Source of the DNA: Ancylomarina sp. DW003
GTDB lineage: Bacteria > Bacteroidota > Bacteroidia > Bacteroidales > Marinifilaceae
Reading direction: 5' to 3'
DNA length: 64,000 nucleotides
Assembly: GCF_029029505.1 (NCBI RefSeq)
Contig: NZ_JAKJSD010000016.1
Span: forward strand, 36,662 to 100,661
Shown: piece by piece, positions 43,615-51,738 of the stretch
Numbering within the stretch: position 1 is the stretch's first letter
How the letters are laid out: each line of letters begins with the position of its first letter
Translations under genes and position numbers: made by a program
Notes under the pieces: generated by a model
The model's database searches: none
What the model saw: the letters and a program-made list of their open reading frames with translations, nothing else
What the model was told of the DNA's origin: nothing

Positions 43615-44388
43615 ATGACCTTATTTCTACAAGCATCCTTAATTATTTTCGTCTTTGTAACTCTCTTATGGATTTGGAGTGTGTTTATAAAGAATGTAAG
43701 TATTATCGACATTTTTTGGGGCTTTGGCTTTGTGCTGGTTAATGCCTTTTATGTATTTAATTCGGGTGAACTAAATACCAGAAAGATATTGCTTTTAGTT
43801 TTAGTTAGTATATGGGGGCTAAGGCTTGCCTTTTATCTTGCCTGGAGAAATATAGGAAAAGGAGAAGATTTTAGATATCAGGAATTCCGAAAAAACTATG
43901 GTCCGAAACGTTACTGGTGGTTTAGTTTTTTCCAAACCTTTCTGCTGCAGGGAATCTTAATTATGATAGTGTCTTTACCACTTTTGGGTGTTCAATCCAG
44001 TATGACAAAGGGAGATCTTAATCTGTTGGATTATATCGGAATTGTGGTGTGGCTTATTGGTTTTGCCTTTGAAGCTGGAGGCGATTTTCAGTTGGCACGC
44101 TTTAAAAGTAATACAGCAAATAAAGGGAAAGTCTTAAATACAGGCTTTTGGAAATACACGCGCCATCCGAATTATTTTGGTGATTCAGCAGTGTGGTGGG
44201 CCTATGCCATTTTTAGTATAGCAGCTGGTAGCTATTGGCAAATTATTGGTTCTGTTATTATGACTTTACTGATAATTAAGATATCGGGAGTGGCTTTACT
44301 CGAAAAAACATTGAATACGACTAAGCCAGAATATGAGGAATATGTTCAAAAAACAAGTTCTTTTTTACCATGGTTTCCTAAAAAATAA
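43615..44388 (+). CDS. DUF1295 family membrane protein (steroid 5-alpha-reductase-like)
   Basis: The 257-residue protein has about six to seven transmembrane helices. The DUF1295 motifs include SIIDIFWGFGFVLVNA (about 28-43), FQTFLLQGILIMIVSLPLL, FEAGGDFQLARFK and the C-terminal signature TGFWKYTRHPNYFGDSAVWWAYAIF (about 178-202), where NADPH-binding residues occur in the related reductases. It ends with the usual EYEEYVQKTSSFLPWFPK. It probably reduces a lipid substrate in the membrane. It lies 12 bases after the DAK2-DegV gene and 6 bases before the peroxiredoxin gene, in the same operon. Confidence 0.85.
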   Translation: MTLFLQASLIIFVFVTLLWIWSVFIKNVSIIDIFWGFGFVLVNAFYVFNSGELNTRKILLLVLVSIWGLRLAFYLAWRNIGKGEDFRYQEFRKNYGPKRYWWFSFFQTFLLQGILIMIVSLPLLGVQSSMTKGDLNLLDYIGIVVWLIGFAFEAGGDFQLARFKSNTANKGKVLNTGFWKYTRHPNYFGDSAVWWAYAIFSIAAGSYWQIIGSVIMTLLIIKISGVALLEKTLNTTKPEYEEYVQKTSSFLPWFPKK

Positions 44389-44394
44389 AAACTA

Positions 44395-45135
44395 ATGGAC
44401 TTTGTTAGCAAAAATATATGGTTTATACTTTTTGTACTATGGGGGCTTCCTTTAGGCTATTACAGAAGTAAGTTCCGAAAAATAGTTTATCAAACCGATA
44501 GCTGGACGATAAATATCAAACCCGTTTTCCGGAAAGAAATTAGAGCGCTTTTTGGAAATATCTACCCAGATAATCTCAAATACAAAAAGTTTAGAAATTT
44601 CTATCTGTTTTATCTGCTTATTTATGTGTTGCTATTTATCGCTTATTTAATTTTTGATGCAAAAACCGAAAAGATGAAAAAAATAGATGTAGGAAGTCAA
44701 GTGCCACTATTTGAATTAAAAGATCAGAGAGGTGAACTGTTTAAGATTGGTGAGGTATTGGGTAAAAAAAATCTGGTGATTTATTTCTACCCTAAAGATG
44801 ATAGTCCTGGGTGTACAAAAGAAGCCTGTTCGTTTCGTGATCAATTTGAGGTATTTGCCGATGCCGATGCCATCATTATTGGAATTAGTGCCCAATCAGA
44901 GGAAAGTCATTTTGAGTTTGCTGAAAAGTATCGCTTAAATTATACCCTATTAAGTGACACAGGTAATAAAGTGCGCAAATTATTTGGCGTTCCTTCCAGT
45001 TTTTTCGGCTTAATTCCTGGTAGAGTAACTTATGTCGTAAATAAGGAGGGAAAGATAGAGTACCTGTTTAATTCCCAAATTCAAGCCGAAAAACATGTTG
45101 ATGAAGCTTTACGTATTCTTCAGGAATTAAGATGA
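44395..45135 (+). CDS. membrane-anchored peroxiredoxin (BCP-like)
   Basis: The 246-residue protein has an N-terminal extension of about 90 residues containing two hydrophobic stretches (about 7-24 and 65-83). A BCP/AhpC-TSA peroxiredoxin domain follows (about 92-246) with YFYPKDDSPGCTKEACSFRDQF, where the first Cys is the peroxidatic one and the second, five residues on, fits BCP resolving chemistry. YTLLSDTGNKVRKLFGVPS and VTYVVNKEGKIEYLFNSQ complete the fold. BCP enzymes are normally soluble and about 150 residues, so the membrane anchor is unusual. It would reduce lipid or other hydroperoxides close to the membrane. It overlaps plsY by 4 bases. Confidence 0.85.
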   Translation: MDFVSKNIWFILFVLWGLPLGYYRSKFRKIVYQTDSWTINIKPVFRKEIRALFGNIYPDNLKYKKFRNFYLFYLLIYVLLFIAYLIFDAKTEKMKKIDVGSQVPLFELKDQRGELFKIGEVLGKKNLVIYFYPKDDSPGCTKEACSFRDQFEVFADADAIIIGISAQSEESHFEFAEKYRLNYTLLSDTGNKVRKLFGVPSSFFGLIPGRVTYVVNKEGKIEYLFNSQIQAEKHVDEALRILQELR

Positions 45136-45734
45136 ATATAACGATACAACTTACTTTTATACTGTTAGGCTACCTATTGGGAGCAATCCCTTTTGGCTAT
45201 ATCTTAACCCGATACCATACGGGTGAAAATATTATGGAAAAGGGTAGTGGTAATGTGGGGTCAACCAATGTGAAAAGAATTGCAGGGAAAAAGATAGCAG
45301 TCTTGACTCAACTTTTAGATATGCTGAAAGGATTCTTACCAGTGGCTGTTTGCTTGCTTCTTACCAATAATGAAGAGATTGTTTCAGAGTTTTATATTTA
45401 CTGTGTTGCATTAGCCTCCATTCTTGGTCACGATTTCAGTATCTTCTTAAAGTTCAAAGGCGGAAAGGGTGTTAACACAACTTTGGGAGCTTCGGTTTTA
45501 ATTGCTCCATTTTCTGTCTTTATCTCAGGAGCCATTTATTTTATTGTGAAATGGCGATTTAAATATGTTTCGCTGGCATCTATTATTCTTAGTATAACAC
45601 TACCCTTAACTGAATTGATCATTCACGGATTAAGCTCAACATTTTATTATTTGTTAGTTTGCACAATTCTGATTGTTTTCTTGCATCGAACGAATATAGG
45701 TCGCTTGTTAGATAGACGGGAGCTTTCACCTTAA
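45132..45734 (+). CDS. plsY: glycerol-3-phosphate acyltransferase (acyl-phosphate dependent)
   Basis: The 200-residue integral membrane enzyme transfers an acyl group from acyl phosphate to glycerol 3-phosphate, the first step of phospholipid synthesis. The three PlsY motifs are present: GSGNVGSTNVKR (about 36-47), LKFKGGKGVNTTLG (about 109-122) and VFLHRTNIGRLL near the C terminus. About five transmembrane helices fit the known topology. Its start overlaps the peroxiredoxin stop (ATGA). Its place in an operon with a putative fatty-acid kinase suggests direct channelling of acyl phosphate from salvaged fatty acids. Confidence 0.95.
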   Translation: MNITIQLTFILLGYLLGAIPFGYILTRYHTGENIMEKGSGNVGSTNVKRIAGKKIAVLTQLLDMLKGFLPVAVCLLLTNNEEIVSEFYIYCVALASILGHDFSIFLKFKGGKGVNTTLGASVLIAPFSVFISGAIYFIVKWRFKYVSLASIILSITLPLTELIIHGLSSTFYYLLVCTILIVFLHRTNIGRLLDRRELSP

Positions 45735-45745
45735 AAAGAACTATT

Positions 45746-46225
45746 ATGGCATTTTATCAATTTCAAAAGGAACAATTTATTAAAGCTTCCCTTGAGGATA
45801 TTTGGGATTTTATAAGTTCGCCACAGAATTTAAAGAAAATTACGCCTCCCCATATGGGCTTTGATATTCGCACACCCAATTTACCCGACAAAATATATGA
45901 GGGTATGATTATTAGCTATACGGTTCGTCCTCTTTGGGGTATTCCCACAAACTGGGTAACAGAAATAACACACATAAGGGATAAATCGTATTTTGTAGAT
46001 GAACAAAGGGTTGGCCCCTATAAGATATGGCACCATCAACACATTATTATGCCTAAAGGAGATGGTGTATTAATGAAAGATATTGTGAGTTATCAGCCAC
46101 CATTGGGCTGGATAGGGAGTTTAGCTAACACTTTGTTTATTAAAGATAAATTGAACGAAATTTTTGATTTCAGGACCAAAGAACTTGAAAAGATATTTCC
46201 ATCCGGGGAATTGAAACTGCCTTGA
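45746..46225 (+). CDS. SRPBCC (START-like) family protein
   Basis: The 159-residue soluble protein has the SRPBCC fold pattern: FQKEQFIKASLEDIWDFISSPQNLKKITPPHMGFDIRTP (ligand-cavity N terminus), a beta sheet with NWVTEITHIRDKSYFVDEQRVGPYKIWHHQH, and a long C-terminal helix. Such proteins bind lipids or other hydrophobic ligands. It starts 11 bases after plsY and is the last gene of the five-gene lipid operon, so a role in handling a lipid intermediate is likely but unproven. The C terminus is short and ends GELKLP. Confidence 0.8.
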   Translation: MAFYQFQKEQFIKASLEDIWDFISSPQNLKKITPPHMGFDIRTPNLPDKIYEGMIISYTVRPLWGIPTNWVTEITHIRDKSYFVDEQRVGPYKIWHHQHIIMPKGDGVLMKDIVSYQPPLGWIGSLANTLFIKDKLNEIFDFRTKELEKIFPSGELKLP

Positions 46226-46306
46226 CAAGATTCTTTTACTGACCGATTTGTTGAGAATGTCTTTTTTTTACCTTTACGCGAGTAAAATTTTGATATAAAT
46301 AGAAGA

Positions 46307-47002
46307 ATGAAAAGATATAGTGTTCGTAAAATTTTGGTGGCAGCTGTCGTGTTATCACTTATTATAGTTTTAATTTTTAAACTTCTAAACCCTACACCCA
46401 AAGGTAAAAGCATAGATAAGTTCTCCGTTCCTGTGCTCACAAAAGATGAGAAGAGAGCTTTGCGCCGCTATAATAATGACTACCATCTTGAAGTAGCTCG
46501 AGTAAAGGGGCTAAAAGAGCCTTTGGATTCGAGAAAGGATGATAAAACAAGTGTTAAAGCATTTTGTAGTCGCTATGATCTTGTTGAGATTACCGATAAC
46601 GAATACTACGAAATTCCCCATTTAAGAAACTCATTACCTTATCTTCAGGAATCAGCAAAAGAATTTTTAGACCTACTTGGCGAAAGGTTTTGTGACCAAC
46701 TAGAAGAATCAGGCTTAAGAAAGTATCGATTTTCAATATCATCCATATTACGAACCCTCGAAGATCAAAAGTCGCTACGCAAAAGCAATGTTAACGCTAC
46801 ACCAAACAGTTCATCACATTATTACGGACGAACTTTTGATATTGTACAAACCCGCTATTTTGAAAGAGATAATAGCACACCTGTTTATACATATCGTCTT
46901 CGAAACATATTACTACGTGAACTAATCAAATTGCAGGATGAGGGTAAATGTTACGTTCTTCTTGAAAGACAAACAAAATGCATTCATGTAACTGTAAGGT
47001 AA
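46307..47002 (+). CDS. DUF5715 family exported protein, M15-peptidase-like
   Basis: The 231-residue protein has an N-terminal signal anchor (about 8-26). The C-terminal domain (about 120-231) shows SSHYYGRTFDI (about 167-177) and CIHVTV at the end. The H...G...D and final H pattern matches the zinc ligands of M15 D-Ala-D-Ala peptidases (SxHxxGxAxD and HxH), and FSISSILRTLEDQKSLRKSN precedes it as in that family. The protein is thus predicted to be a periplasmic peptidoglycan-peptide hydrolase, although DUF5715 members are uncharacterised. A strong bidirectional terminator follows. Confidence 0.75.
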   Translation: MKRYSVRKILVAAVVLSLIIVLIFKLLNPTPKGKSIDKFSVPVLTKDEKRALRRYNNDYHLEVARVKGLKEPLDSRKDDKTSVKAFCSRYDLVEITDNEYYEIPHLRNSLPYLQESAKEFLDLLGERFCDQLEESGLRKYRFSISSILRTLEDQKSLRKSNVNATPNSSSHYYGRTFDIVQTRYFERDNSTPVYTYRLRNILLRELIKLQDEGKCYVLLERQTKCIHVTVR

Positions 47003-47036
47003 CCAGGAGAATGTTAATCTAATTTATAATAAACCA

Positions 47037-47070
47037 AAATGCCCGGCTTAAACAATTGAGCCGGGCATTT
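47037..47070. terminator. bidirectional rho-independent terminator
   Basis: Perfect 12-bp GC-rich arms AAATGCCCGGCT (47037-47048) and AGCCGGGCATTT (47059-47070) with a 10-base loop, followed by GTGTTTTTTC. It lies between the convergent DUF5715 and helicase genes. Confidence 0.85.
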
Positions 47071-47103
47071 GTGTTTTTTCCTCGTTGGTGTGTGATTCTT
47101 TTA

Positions 47104-48246
47104 TTAATAGCCTTGTAGATCAAAATCAGAGCTATCAACCATTTTGATTTCTTTTTTCATTTTCTTCTGAATCACCTTAAAGTGATGTTCGTCATCTGGC
47201 GTAATAAAAGAAATAGCTTCACCAGGAGATTCTGCTCGTCCGGTTCTACCAATACGGTGAACGTAATCTTTAGGCGAACGAGGCAATTCGTAGTTAACCA
47301 CATAAGGCAGAAATTCAATATCGATACCACGAGCCAAAAGATCGGTGGTAACAAGAACCCTGATTTTACCTGTTTTAAATCGTCTTAAACTTTCTGAACG
47401 AGAGTTCATGCTTTTTTTTCCATGAGTGGAGACGGCATGTATACCATTACGGCAAAGCTTATTGGCAACACCGTCTGCTTTAAAAGCTGAGGATACAAAG
47501 ACTAATACTTGTTTTAGATTATTCTTTTTGATTAAATATCGAAGTAGCGGCCCTTTTCTGCTGTCTTCAACAGCATAGGCAAGCTGATCGATAAGCTCTG
47601 TTTCTTCTTCCTTTGATTCAATTTTGATGACCTCAGGCTTATTTAAAAGAAGCTCCTTGATATTTTCAACTTCTTTACTTAAAGTTGCTGAGAATAGAAG
47701 GTTTTGACGCTTTTTAGGCAGGAGTGCAAAAATACGATCCATCTCATATTTAAAACCCAGATTAAGCATCTTATCGGCCTCATCAAGAACCAAGGTGTCA
47801 ATATCTGAAAGGCTTACAGCATTCGATTCTTCCAGCTCAATCAATCTACCTGGTGTGGCAACAAGAATGCTTACTCCATTCATTGCCATCATTTGCGGAT
47901 TGATAGATACACCACCAAAAATAGCCAGTGTTTTAACTCTATCTGGTAAAGTTTCGGCAAATGTACTAAACACCTCTTCAACTTGGCTAGCTAGTTCTCG
48001 TGTAGGAACTAAAACGAGAACCTTTATATGTCTATTCTTATGAGGTGTGTTACTCTTTAAATTATTTAGGATTGGAAGGACGTAACTTGCTGTTTTCCCC
48101 GATCCTGTTTTGGCAATACCCAATACATCTTTGTTTCTTAAAATAGCAGGAATAGTCTCCTTTTGAATAGGGTAGGGCTGGGAATAATTTTCATCAGCCA
48201 AAGCTTTTAATAAAACTTGAGATAAACCTAAAGATGTAAAGGACAT
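47104..48246 (-). CDS. DEAD-box ATP-dependent RNA helicase (RhlE-like)
   Basis: The 380-residue helicase core begins with FTSLGLSQVLLKAL and QPYPIQKETIPAIL (Q motif). It has motif I AKTGSGKTAS (about 43-52), Ia PTRELASQ, Ib TPGRL, II DEAD in LVLDEADKML (about 151-160), III SAT, V TDLLARGIDI and VI HRIGRTGR. It ends soon after the second RecA domain with a short basic tail (FKVIQKKMKKEIKMV), so it is a minimal RhlE-type protein that unwinds RNA duplexes in ribosome assembly or RNA turnover. Its own -7 box lies upstream. Confidence 0.93.
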   Translation of the reverse strand: MSFTSLGLSQVLLKALADENYSQPYPIQKETIPAILRNKDVLGIAKTGSGKTASYVLPILNNLKSNTPHKNRHIKVLVLVPTRELASQVEEVFSTFAETLPDRVKTLAIFGGVSINPQMMAMNGVSILVATPGRLIELEESNAVSLSDIDTLVLDEADKMLNLGFKYEMDRIFALLPKKRQNLLFSATLSKEVENIKELLLNKPEVIKIESKEEETELIDQLAYAVEDSRKGPLLRYLIKKNNLKQVLVFVSSAFKADGVANKLCRNGIHAVSTHGKKSMNSRSESLRRFKTGKIRVLVTTDLLARGIDIEFLPYVVNYELPRSPKDYVHRIGRTGRAESPGEAISFITPDDEHHFKVIQKKMKKEIKMVDSSDFDLQGY

Positions 48247-48288
48247 TATGTTGATTTTAATTTATAATCGAATAGCAAATTTGGCAGG

Positions 48289-48296
48289 CAAAGGTA
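48289..48296 (-). promoter_or_regulatory. -7 box of the DEAD-box helicase gene
   Basis: On the minus strand TACCTTTG matches TAnnTTTG, about 43 bases before the start codon. No TTG is seen at the usual -33 spacing. Confidence 0.45.
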
Positions 48297-48390
48297 CGCC
48301 AAATAAAATAGGGAATTAGAAACTATTGATTTGTATTTAGAAAATGTTCACTTTAGTATTAAGATTGACGGATTAGCTCGAAGAGTTTAT

Positions 48391-48398
48391 TAAATTTG
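48391..48398 (+). promoter_or_regulatory. -7 box before the VWA-like membrane-protein gene
   Basis: TAAATTTG matches TAnnTTTG and ends 22 bases before the TTG start codon at 48421. A TTG at 48365-48367 lies 23 bases upstream, slightly beyond the usual spacing. The close distance supports the TTG start. Confidence 0.5.
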
Positions 48399-48420
48399 TT
48401 GAAACTTAAAAAATATTCTT

Positions 48421-50514
48421 TTGAACATTTCAATTCTAACAGAGCATTCTTTATGGTGGTTGTTGCCAATAGTTCTATGCGCTATTGTTCTGGTTTACCT
48501 TCAGTATTTTTTTAGGAATAAATATAAGAACGATTTATCAAAGCTAAGAACCATTATTCTGGCTACCTTAAGAACTGTAGCTTATATTAGTTTGCTGTTT
48601 CTTTTACTTAAACCTAGTATTAAATACAGTAAAAAGATAATTGAAAAGCCTCTTATAATTTGGGCACAGGATAATTCACAATCCATAAGACTTTCGGAGG
48701 ATTCAATCTATTACCGAAGTGAATACTTAGAAAAAGTTGATGGTTTTCTACAAAAACTGAGCAGTAAATACGAGATTCAGAAGTTAAGTTTCGGGCAAGA
48801 CGTAAAACTTGTAGATCAATTCGATTTGTCAGATCAATCGAGTGACTACAATGCCTTAATAAGCTATTTGAAGAATAATATTTCACAAGAAGATCAAATT
48901 CAGGTGATACTTGCTGGTGATGGTCTTTACAACAAAGGGAATGATCCTCGGTTTTCTGTTCAGGAAGTTAAAAGTCCAATTCATTCAATTGCTTTAGGTA
49001 ATAATAAGAACCGAAAGGATTTATCTATTCTTTCATTAAGAACAAATAAGCTAGCCTTTTTAAAGTCGAATCTTCCTGTACGAGTGGGGTATAAGGCAGA
49101 TTATTGCAAGGGAGAAGATATTATCGTGCGTGTTCGAAGTAGAGCTGAGACTTTATATCAGGATACAATACACATATCAACGGATGATTTCTTTATAGAA
49201 AAGAATTTTTTTATAACACCTAATCGCACAGGTTTACAGAAATATGAGTTAGAGGTTTTACCTTTAGATGGAGAAGCGAACCTAAAAAACAATGTACATG
49301 GATTTATTGTTGATGTATTAGATAGCAAACGAAAAATAGCGATTTGTTACGATTCTTATCATCCGGATATAGCAGCTCTTCAGTCAGCTCTAAAAACAAA
49401 ATCAAATTTTTCAATTAGCTTGATAGATGTTTCAAAGAAACAAGTTGATTTCTCAGATTTTAACCTGATGATCTTGTATCAATTACCATCGCAAAAAAGA
49501 GGCGTAAATGTTTTCTTTGATCAGCTAAAGAGTTCATCCCTACCTTTCCTTATGGTAGTTGGTGGAGCAACCGATATTCAGGTTTTAAATCAACTGAATT
49601 TGGGTTTAAATGTTATTCAGAATAACAACTTGTATCAGAATGCAAGGCTATTGATAAACCCAAATTTCTCAATTTTTGAAATAAATCAATCTTTGCAGGA
49701 AGAATTAAAAGGTTTCCCGCCACTTTTGTCTCCAATGGCTAAATTTCAATTTAATCAGGAATCAAATATTTTAGGGTTTCAACGGATAAAAGGAATTGAA
49801 ACGGAATTGCCTTTATTCGTATTTTCTCAGCGCGATAAGCAAAAACAATGCTATTTGTTGGGAGAAGGTATTTGGAGATGGAAATTGCAAGATTACAAGA
49901 AAAATAATTCTCATGATCAATTTAATACATTAATTAATCAGCTTGTTCAGTATTTGGCACTTCGCGTTAAGAAAAATCAGATGGAGTTGCAGTACGATAA
50001 GGTTTATAAGGAGCGAGATTTAATTCGAATAGAAGCTCAATTGTATAATAAGAGTTATCAACTCACCAATAAGGCGGATATTGAATTTGTACTTAGGAAT
50101 GCGGGTGGTGAATCTTTTTCATATCGGTTTGAGCGTGTTGGGAATATGTATGAATTGGATTTGAGAAATTTATCATCCGGATTATATCAGTTTGAGGCAA
50201 AAACGAAAGCTTCCGATCAGGAGTTAATTAAAAAAGGAGAATTTGTTATCAATTCTGATAATTTGGAAGCAAGAAACTTACAAGCCAGTCCAACTCTCTT
50301 GAAAAACTTATCTGACTTAAGCGGAGGGACTCATTTATCCTTATCAGACTTATCACAATTCTTGGATACTTTATTAAAAAATGATGAAGTGAAATCTCGT
50401 GTGTCTATTGAAAATAATTTCAGTATTGCATTGAATTTTATGTGGATTTTATGTTTTATTATAATTCTGATGGTTTTGGAATGGTTTTTGAGAAAATACT
50501 GGCTCGGAGTCTAA
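48421..50514 (+). CDS. BatA/VWA-like membrane protein
   Basis: The 697-residue protein starts at a TTG codon; no ATG precedes its first membrane helix, and a -7 box lies just upstream. Two N-terminal transmembrane helices (about 11-29 and 44-63) are followed by a VWA-like domain with IWAQDNSQSI (a D-x-S-x-S-like metal site) and QVILAGDGLYNKGNDP. A Rossmann-like segment comes next (IAICYDSYHPDIAALQSALKT, about 303-323), then a beta-rich region and a C-terminal helix (about 672-691). It resembles the VWA/glutamine-amidotransferase-like membrane proteins near Bat operons. Role unknown. Confidence 0.7.
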   Translation: MNISILTEHSLWWLLPIVLCAIVLVYLQYFFRNKYKNDLSKLRTIILATLRTVAYISLLFLLLKPSIKYSKKIIEKPLIIWAQDNSQSIRLSEDSIYYRSEYLEKVDGFLQKLSSKYEIQKLSFGQDVKLVDQFDLSDQSSDYNALISYLKNNISQEDQIQVILAGDGLYNKGNDPRFSVQEVKSPIHSIALGNNKNRKDLSILSLRTNKLAFLKSNLPVRVGYKADYCKGEDIIVRVRSRAETLYQDTIHISTDDFFIEKNFFITPNRTGLQKYELEVLPLDGEANLKNNVHGFIVDVLDSKRKIAICYDSYHPDIAALQSALKTKSNFSISLIDVSKKQVDFSDFNLMILYQLPSQKRGVNVFFDQLKSSSLPFLMVVGGATDIQVLNQLNLGLNVIQNNNLYQNARLLINPNFSIFEINQSLQEELKGFPPLLSPMAKFQFNQESNILGFQRIKGIETELPLFVFSQRDKQKQCYLLGEGIWRWKLQDYKKNNSHDQFNTLINQLVQYLALRVKKNQMELQYDKVYKERDLIRIEAQLYNKSYQLTNKADIEFVLRNAGGESFSYRFERVGNMYELDLRNLSSGLYQFEAKTKASDQELIKKGEFVINSDNLEARNLQASPTLLKNLSDLSGGTHLSLSDLSQFLDTLLKNDEVKSRVSIENNFSIALNFMWILCFIIILMVLEWFLRKYWLGV

Positions 50515-50569
50515 TTGTTTTATTGGATTCTAAAAATCACTAACTAAATTCGACCTAAATAACTAATTT

Positions 50570-51628
50570 ATGAAGTTTACAGCAACCTCGGTGAAGTTTG
50601 TTTACCTAACAATTATAGCACTTGTTTTTGCATCTTCTGCATGTAAAACAATATCTCAGGTACAGTTTCAGACTTTGGAAGCACCTGAAATTGTCCTTCC
50701 ATCTGATGTAAATAATCTCGCGTTTGTAGATAGAAATTTATCCTTTCCGGCAGATTCGATAGCTCAATATTATTTTGTTACAGGGGTTTCAATAAAGGAT
50801 TCTATTGATCATACCCAAAATATGTCCTTGAATTGCTACCAAGGTTTTACCGAGAATATATCGGAGTTTTGGCCCCAAGACTCTATTCCTTTTGTTCGCT
50901 TACCTCATAAGATGATGCCTGATACTATACGTCATTTTACGCCGCTTAGTTGGAATGTTGTAGATAGTCTTTGTAAAGAAACGAAGTCTGATGTTTTAGT
51001 TGTACTTGAAGATATTCAGGCTTTTAATAAGCAAAATATGGAAGAGGGAGATGTTTATTGGGCTTTTACCGAGATTCAATACTATGGTATTTGGCGAATT
51101 TACGACCCTTTATATCAAAAAATTTATGATGATAGAATTCTGGTTGATAGTCTATTTTTGGAAACTTCAGATTCGAATGTTGAAAAGTTGGTAAATGAGA
51201 AATTGCCAAAACGAGAAGAATTATTAAATGATGCTTCATATGAATTAGGGAGAAGCTATGTTGATTTGATTTCTCCTAAATGGACGGATGTAAAACGGAG
51301 TTATTTTGTTTCAGGAGACAAACGTTTATCAACAGCGCTTTATTTTATGAATAAGAATGAGTTTGATACCGCAATTAATATGTGGAAAAGTATAACTCAG
51401 GAAAAGAATATGAAACTTGCAGGTCGTGCGGCTTATAATCTAGCCGTTGTGCATGAAATGAAGGGAGAATTGAAAGAGGCAAGAAGTTGGATTCGTAAAG
51501 CCATTTATTTTTACAAAAAAATAAAAAATATACCTGATGAGTATAAAGAAATAGAAGCTTATGCACTAGCTTTGAACTCCCGTTGGGTTAACGGAAAGAA
51601 AATAAAACAATTCTTTGGAGAAGAGTAG
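50570..51628 (+). CDS. DUF6340 family lipoprotein
   Basis: The 352-residue protein begins with a lipoprotein signal ending FASSAC (Cys25). It matches the Bacteroidota DUF6340 pattern: VQFQTLEAPEIVLPSDVNNLAFVDRN near the start, SDVLVVLEDIQAFN (about 142-155) and YGIWRIYDP. A C-terminal TPR-like part follows (ALYFMNKNEFDTAINMWKSI...AAYNLAVVHEMKGELKEARSWIRKAI, about 265-320). These are outer-membrane-associated proteins of unknown function. It follows the VWA-like gene by 55 bases on the same strand. Confidence 0.75.
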   Translation: MKFTATSVKFVYLTIIALVFASSACKTISQVQFQTLEAPEIVLPSDVNNLAFVDRNLSFPADSIAQYYFVTGVSIKDSIDHTQNMSLNCYQGFTENISEFWPQDSIPFVRLPHKMMPDTIRHFTPLSWNVVDSLCKETKSDVLVVLEDIQAFNKQNMEEGDVYWAFTEIQYYGIWRIYDPLYQKIYDDRILVDSLFLETSDSNVEKLVNEKLPKREELLNDASYELGRSYVDLISPKWTDVKRSYFVSGDKRLSTALYFMNKNEFDTAINMWKSITQEKNMKLAGRAAYNLAVVHEMKGELKEARSWIRKAIYFYKKIKNIPDEYKEIEAYALALNSRWVNGKKIKQFFGEE

Positions 51629-51738
51629 GAGTGGCTAATTCATGCTGGTTGTAATAGAAACTTGGTTTTAAAAACAGCAGCAAAGTGATGATAAGTTGTT
51701 GGCTATTCAATCTGAAATTTATTCATTTACTTATTATC

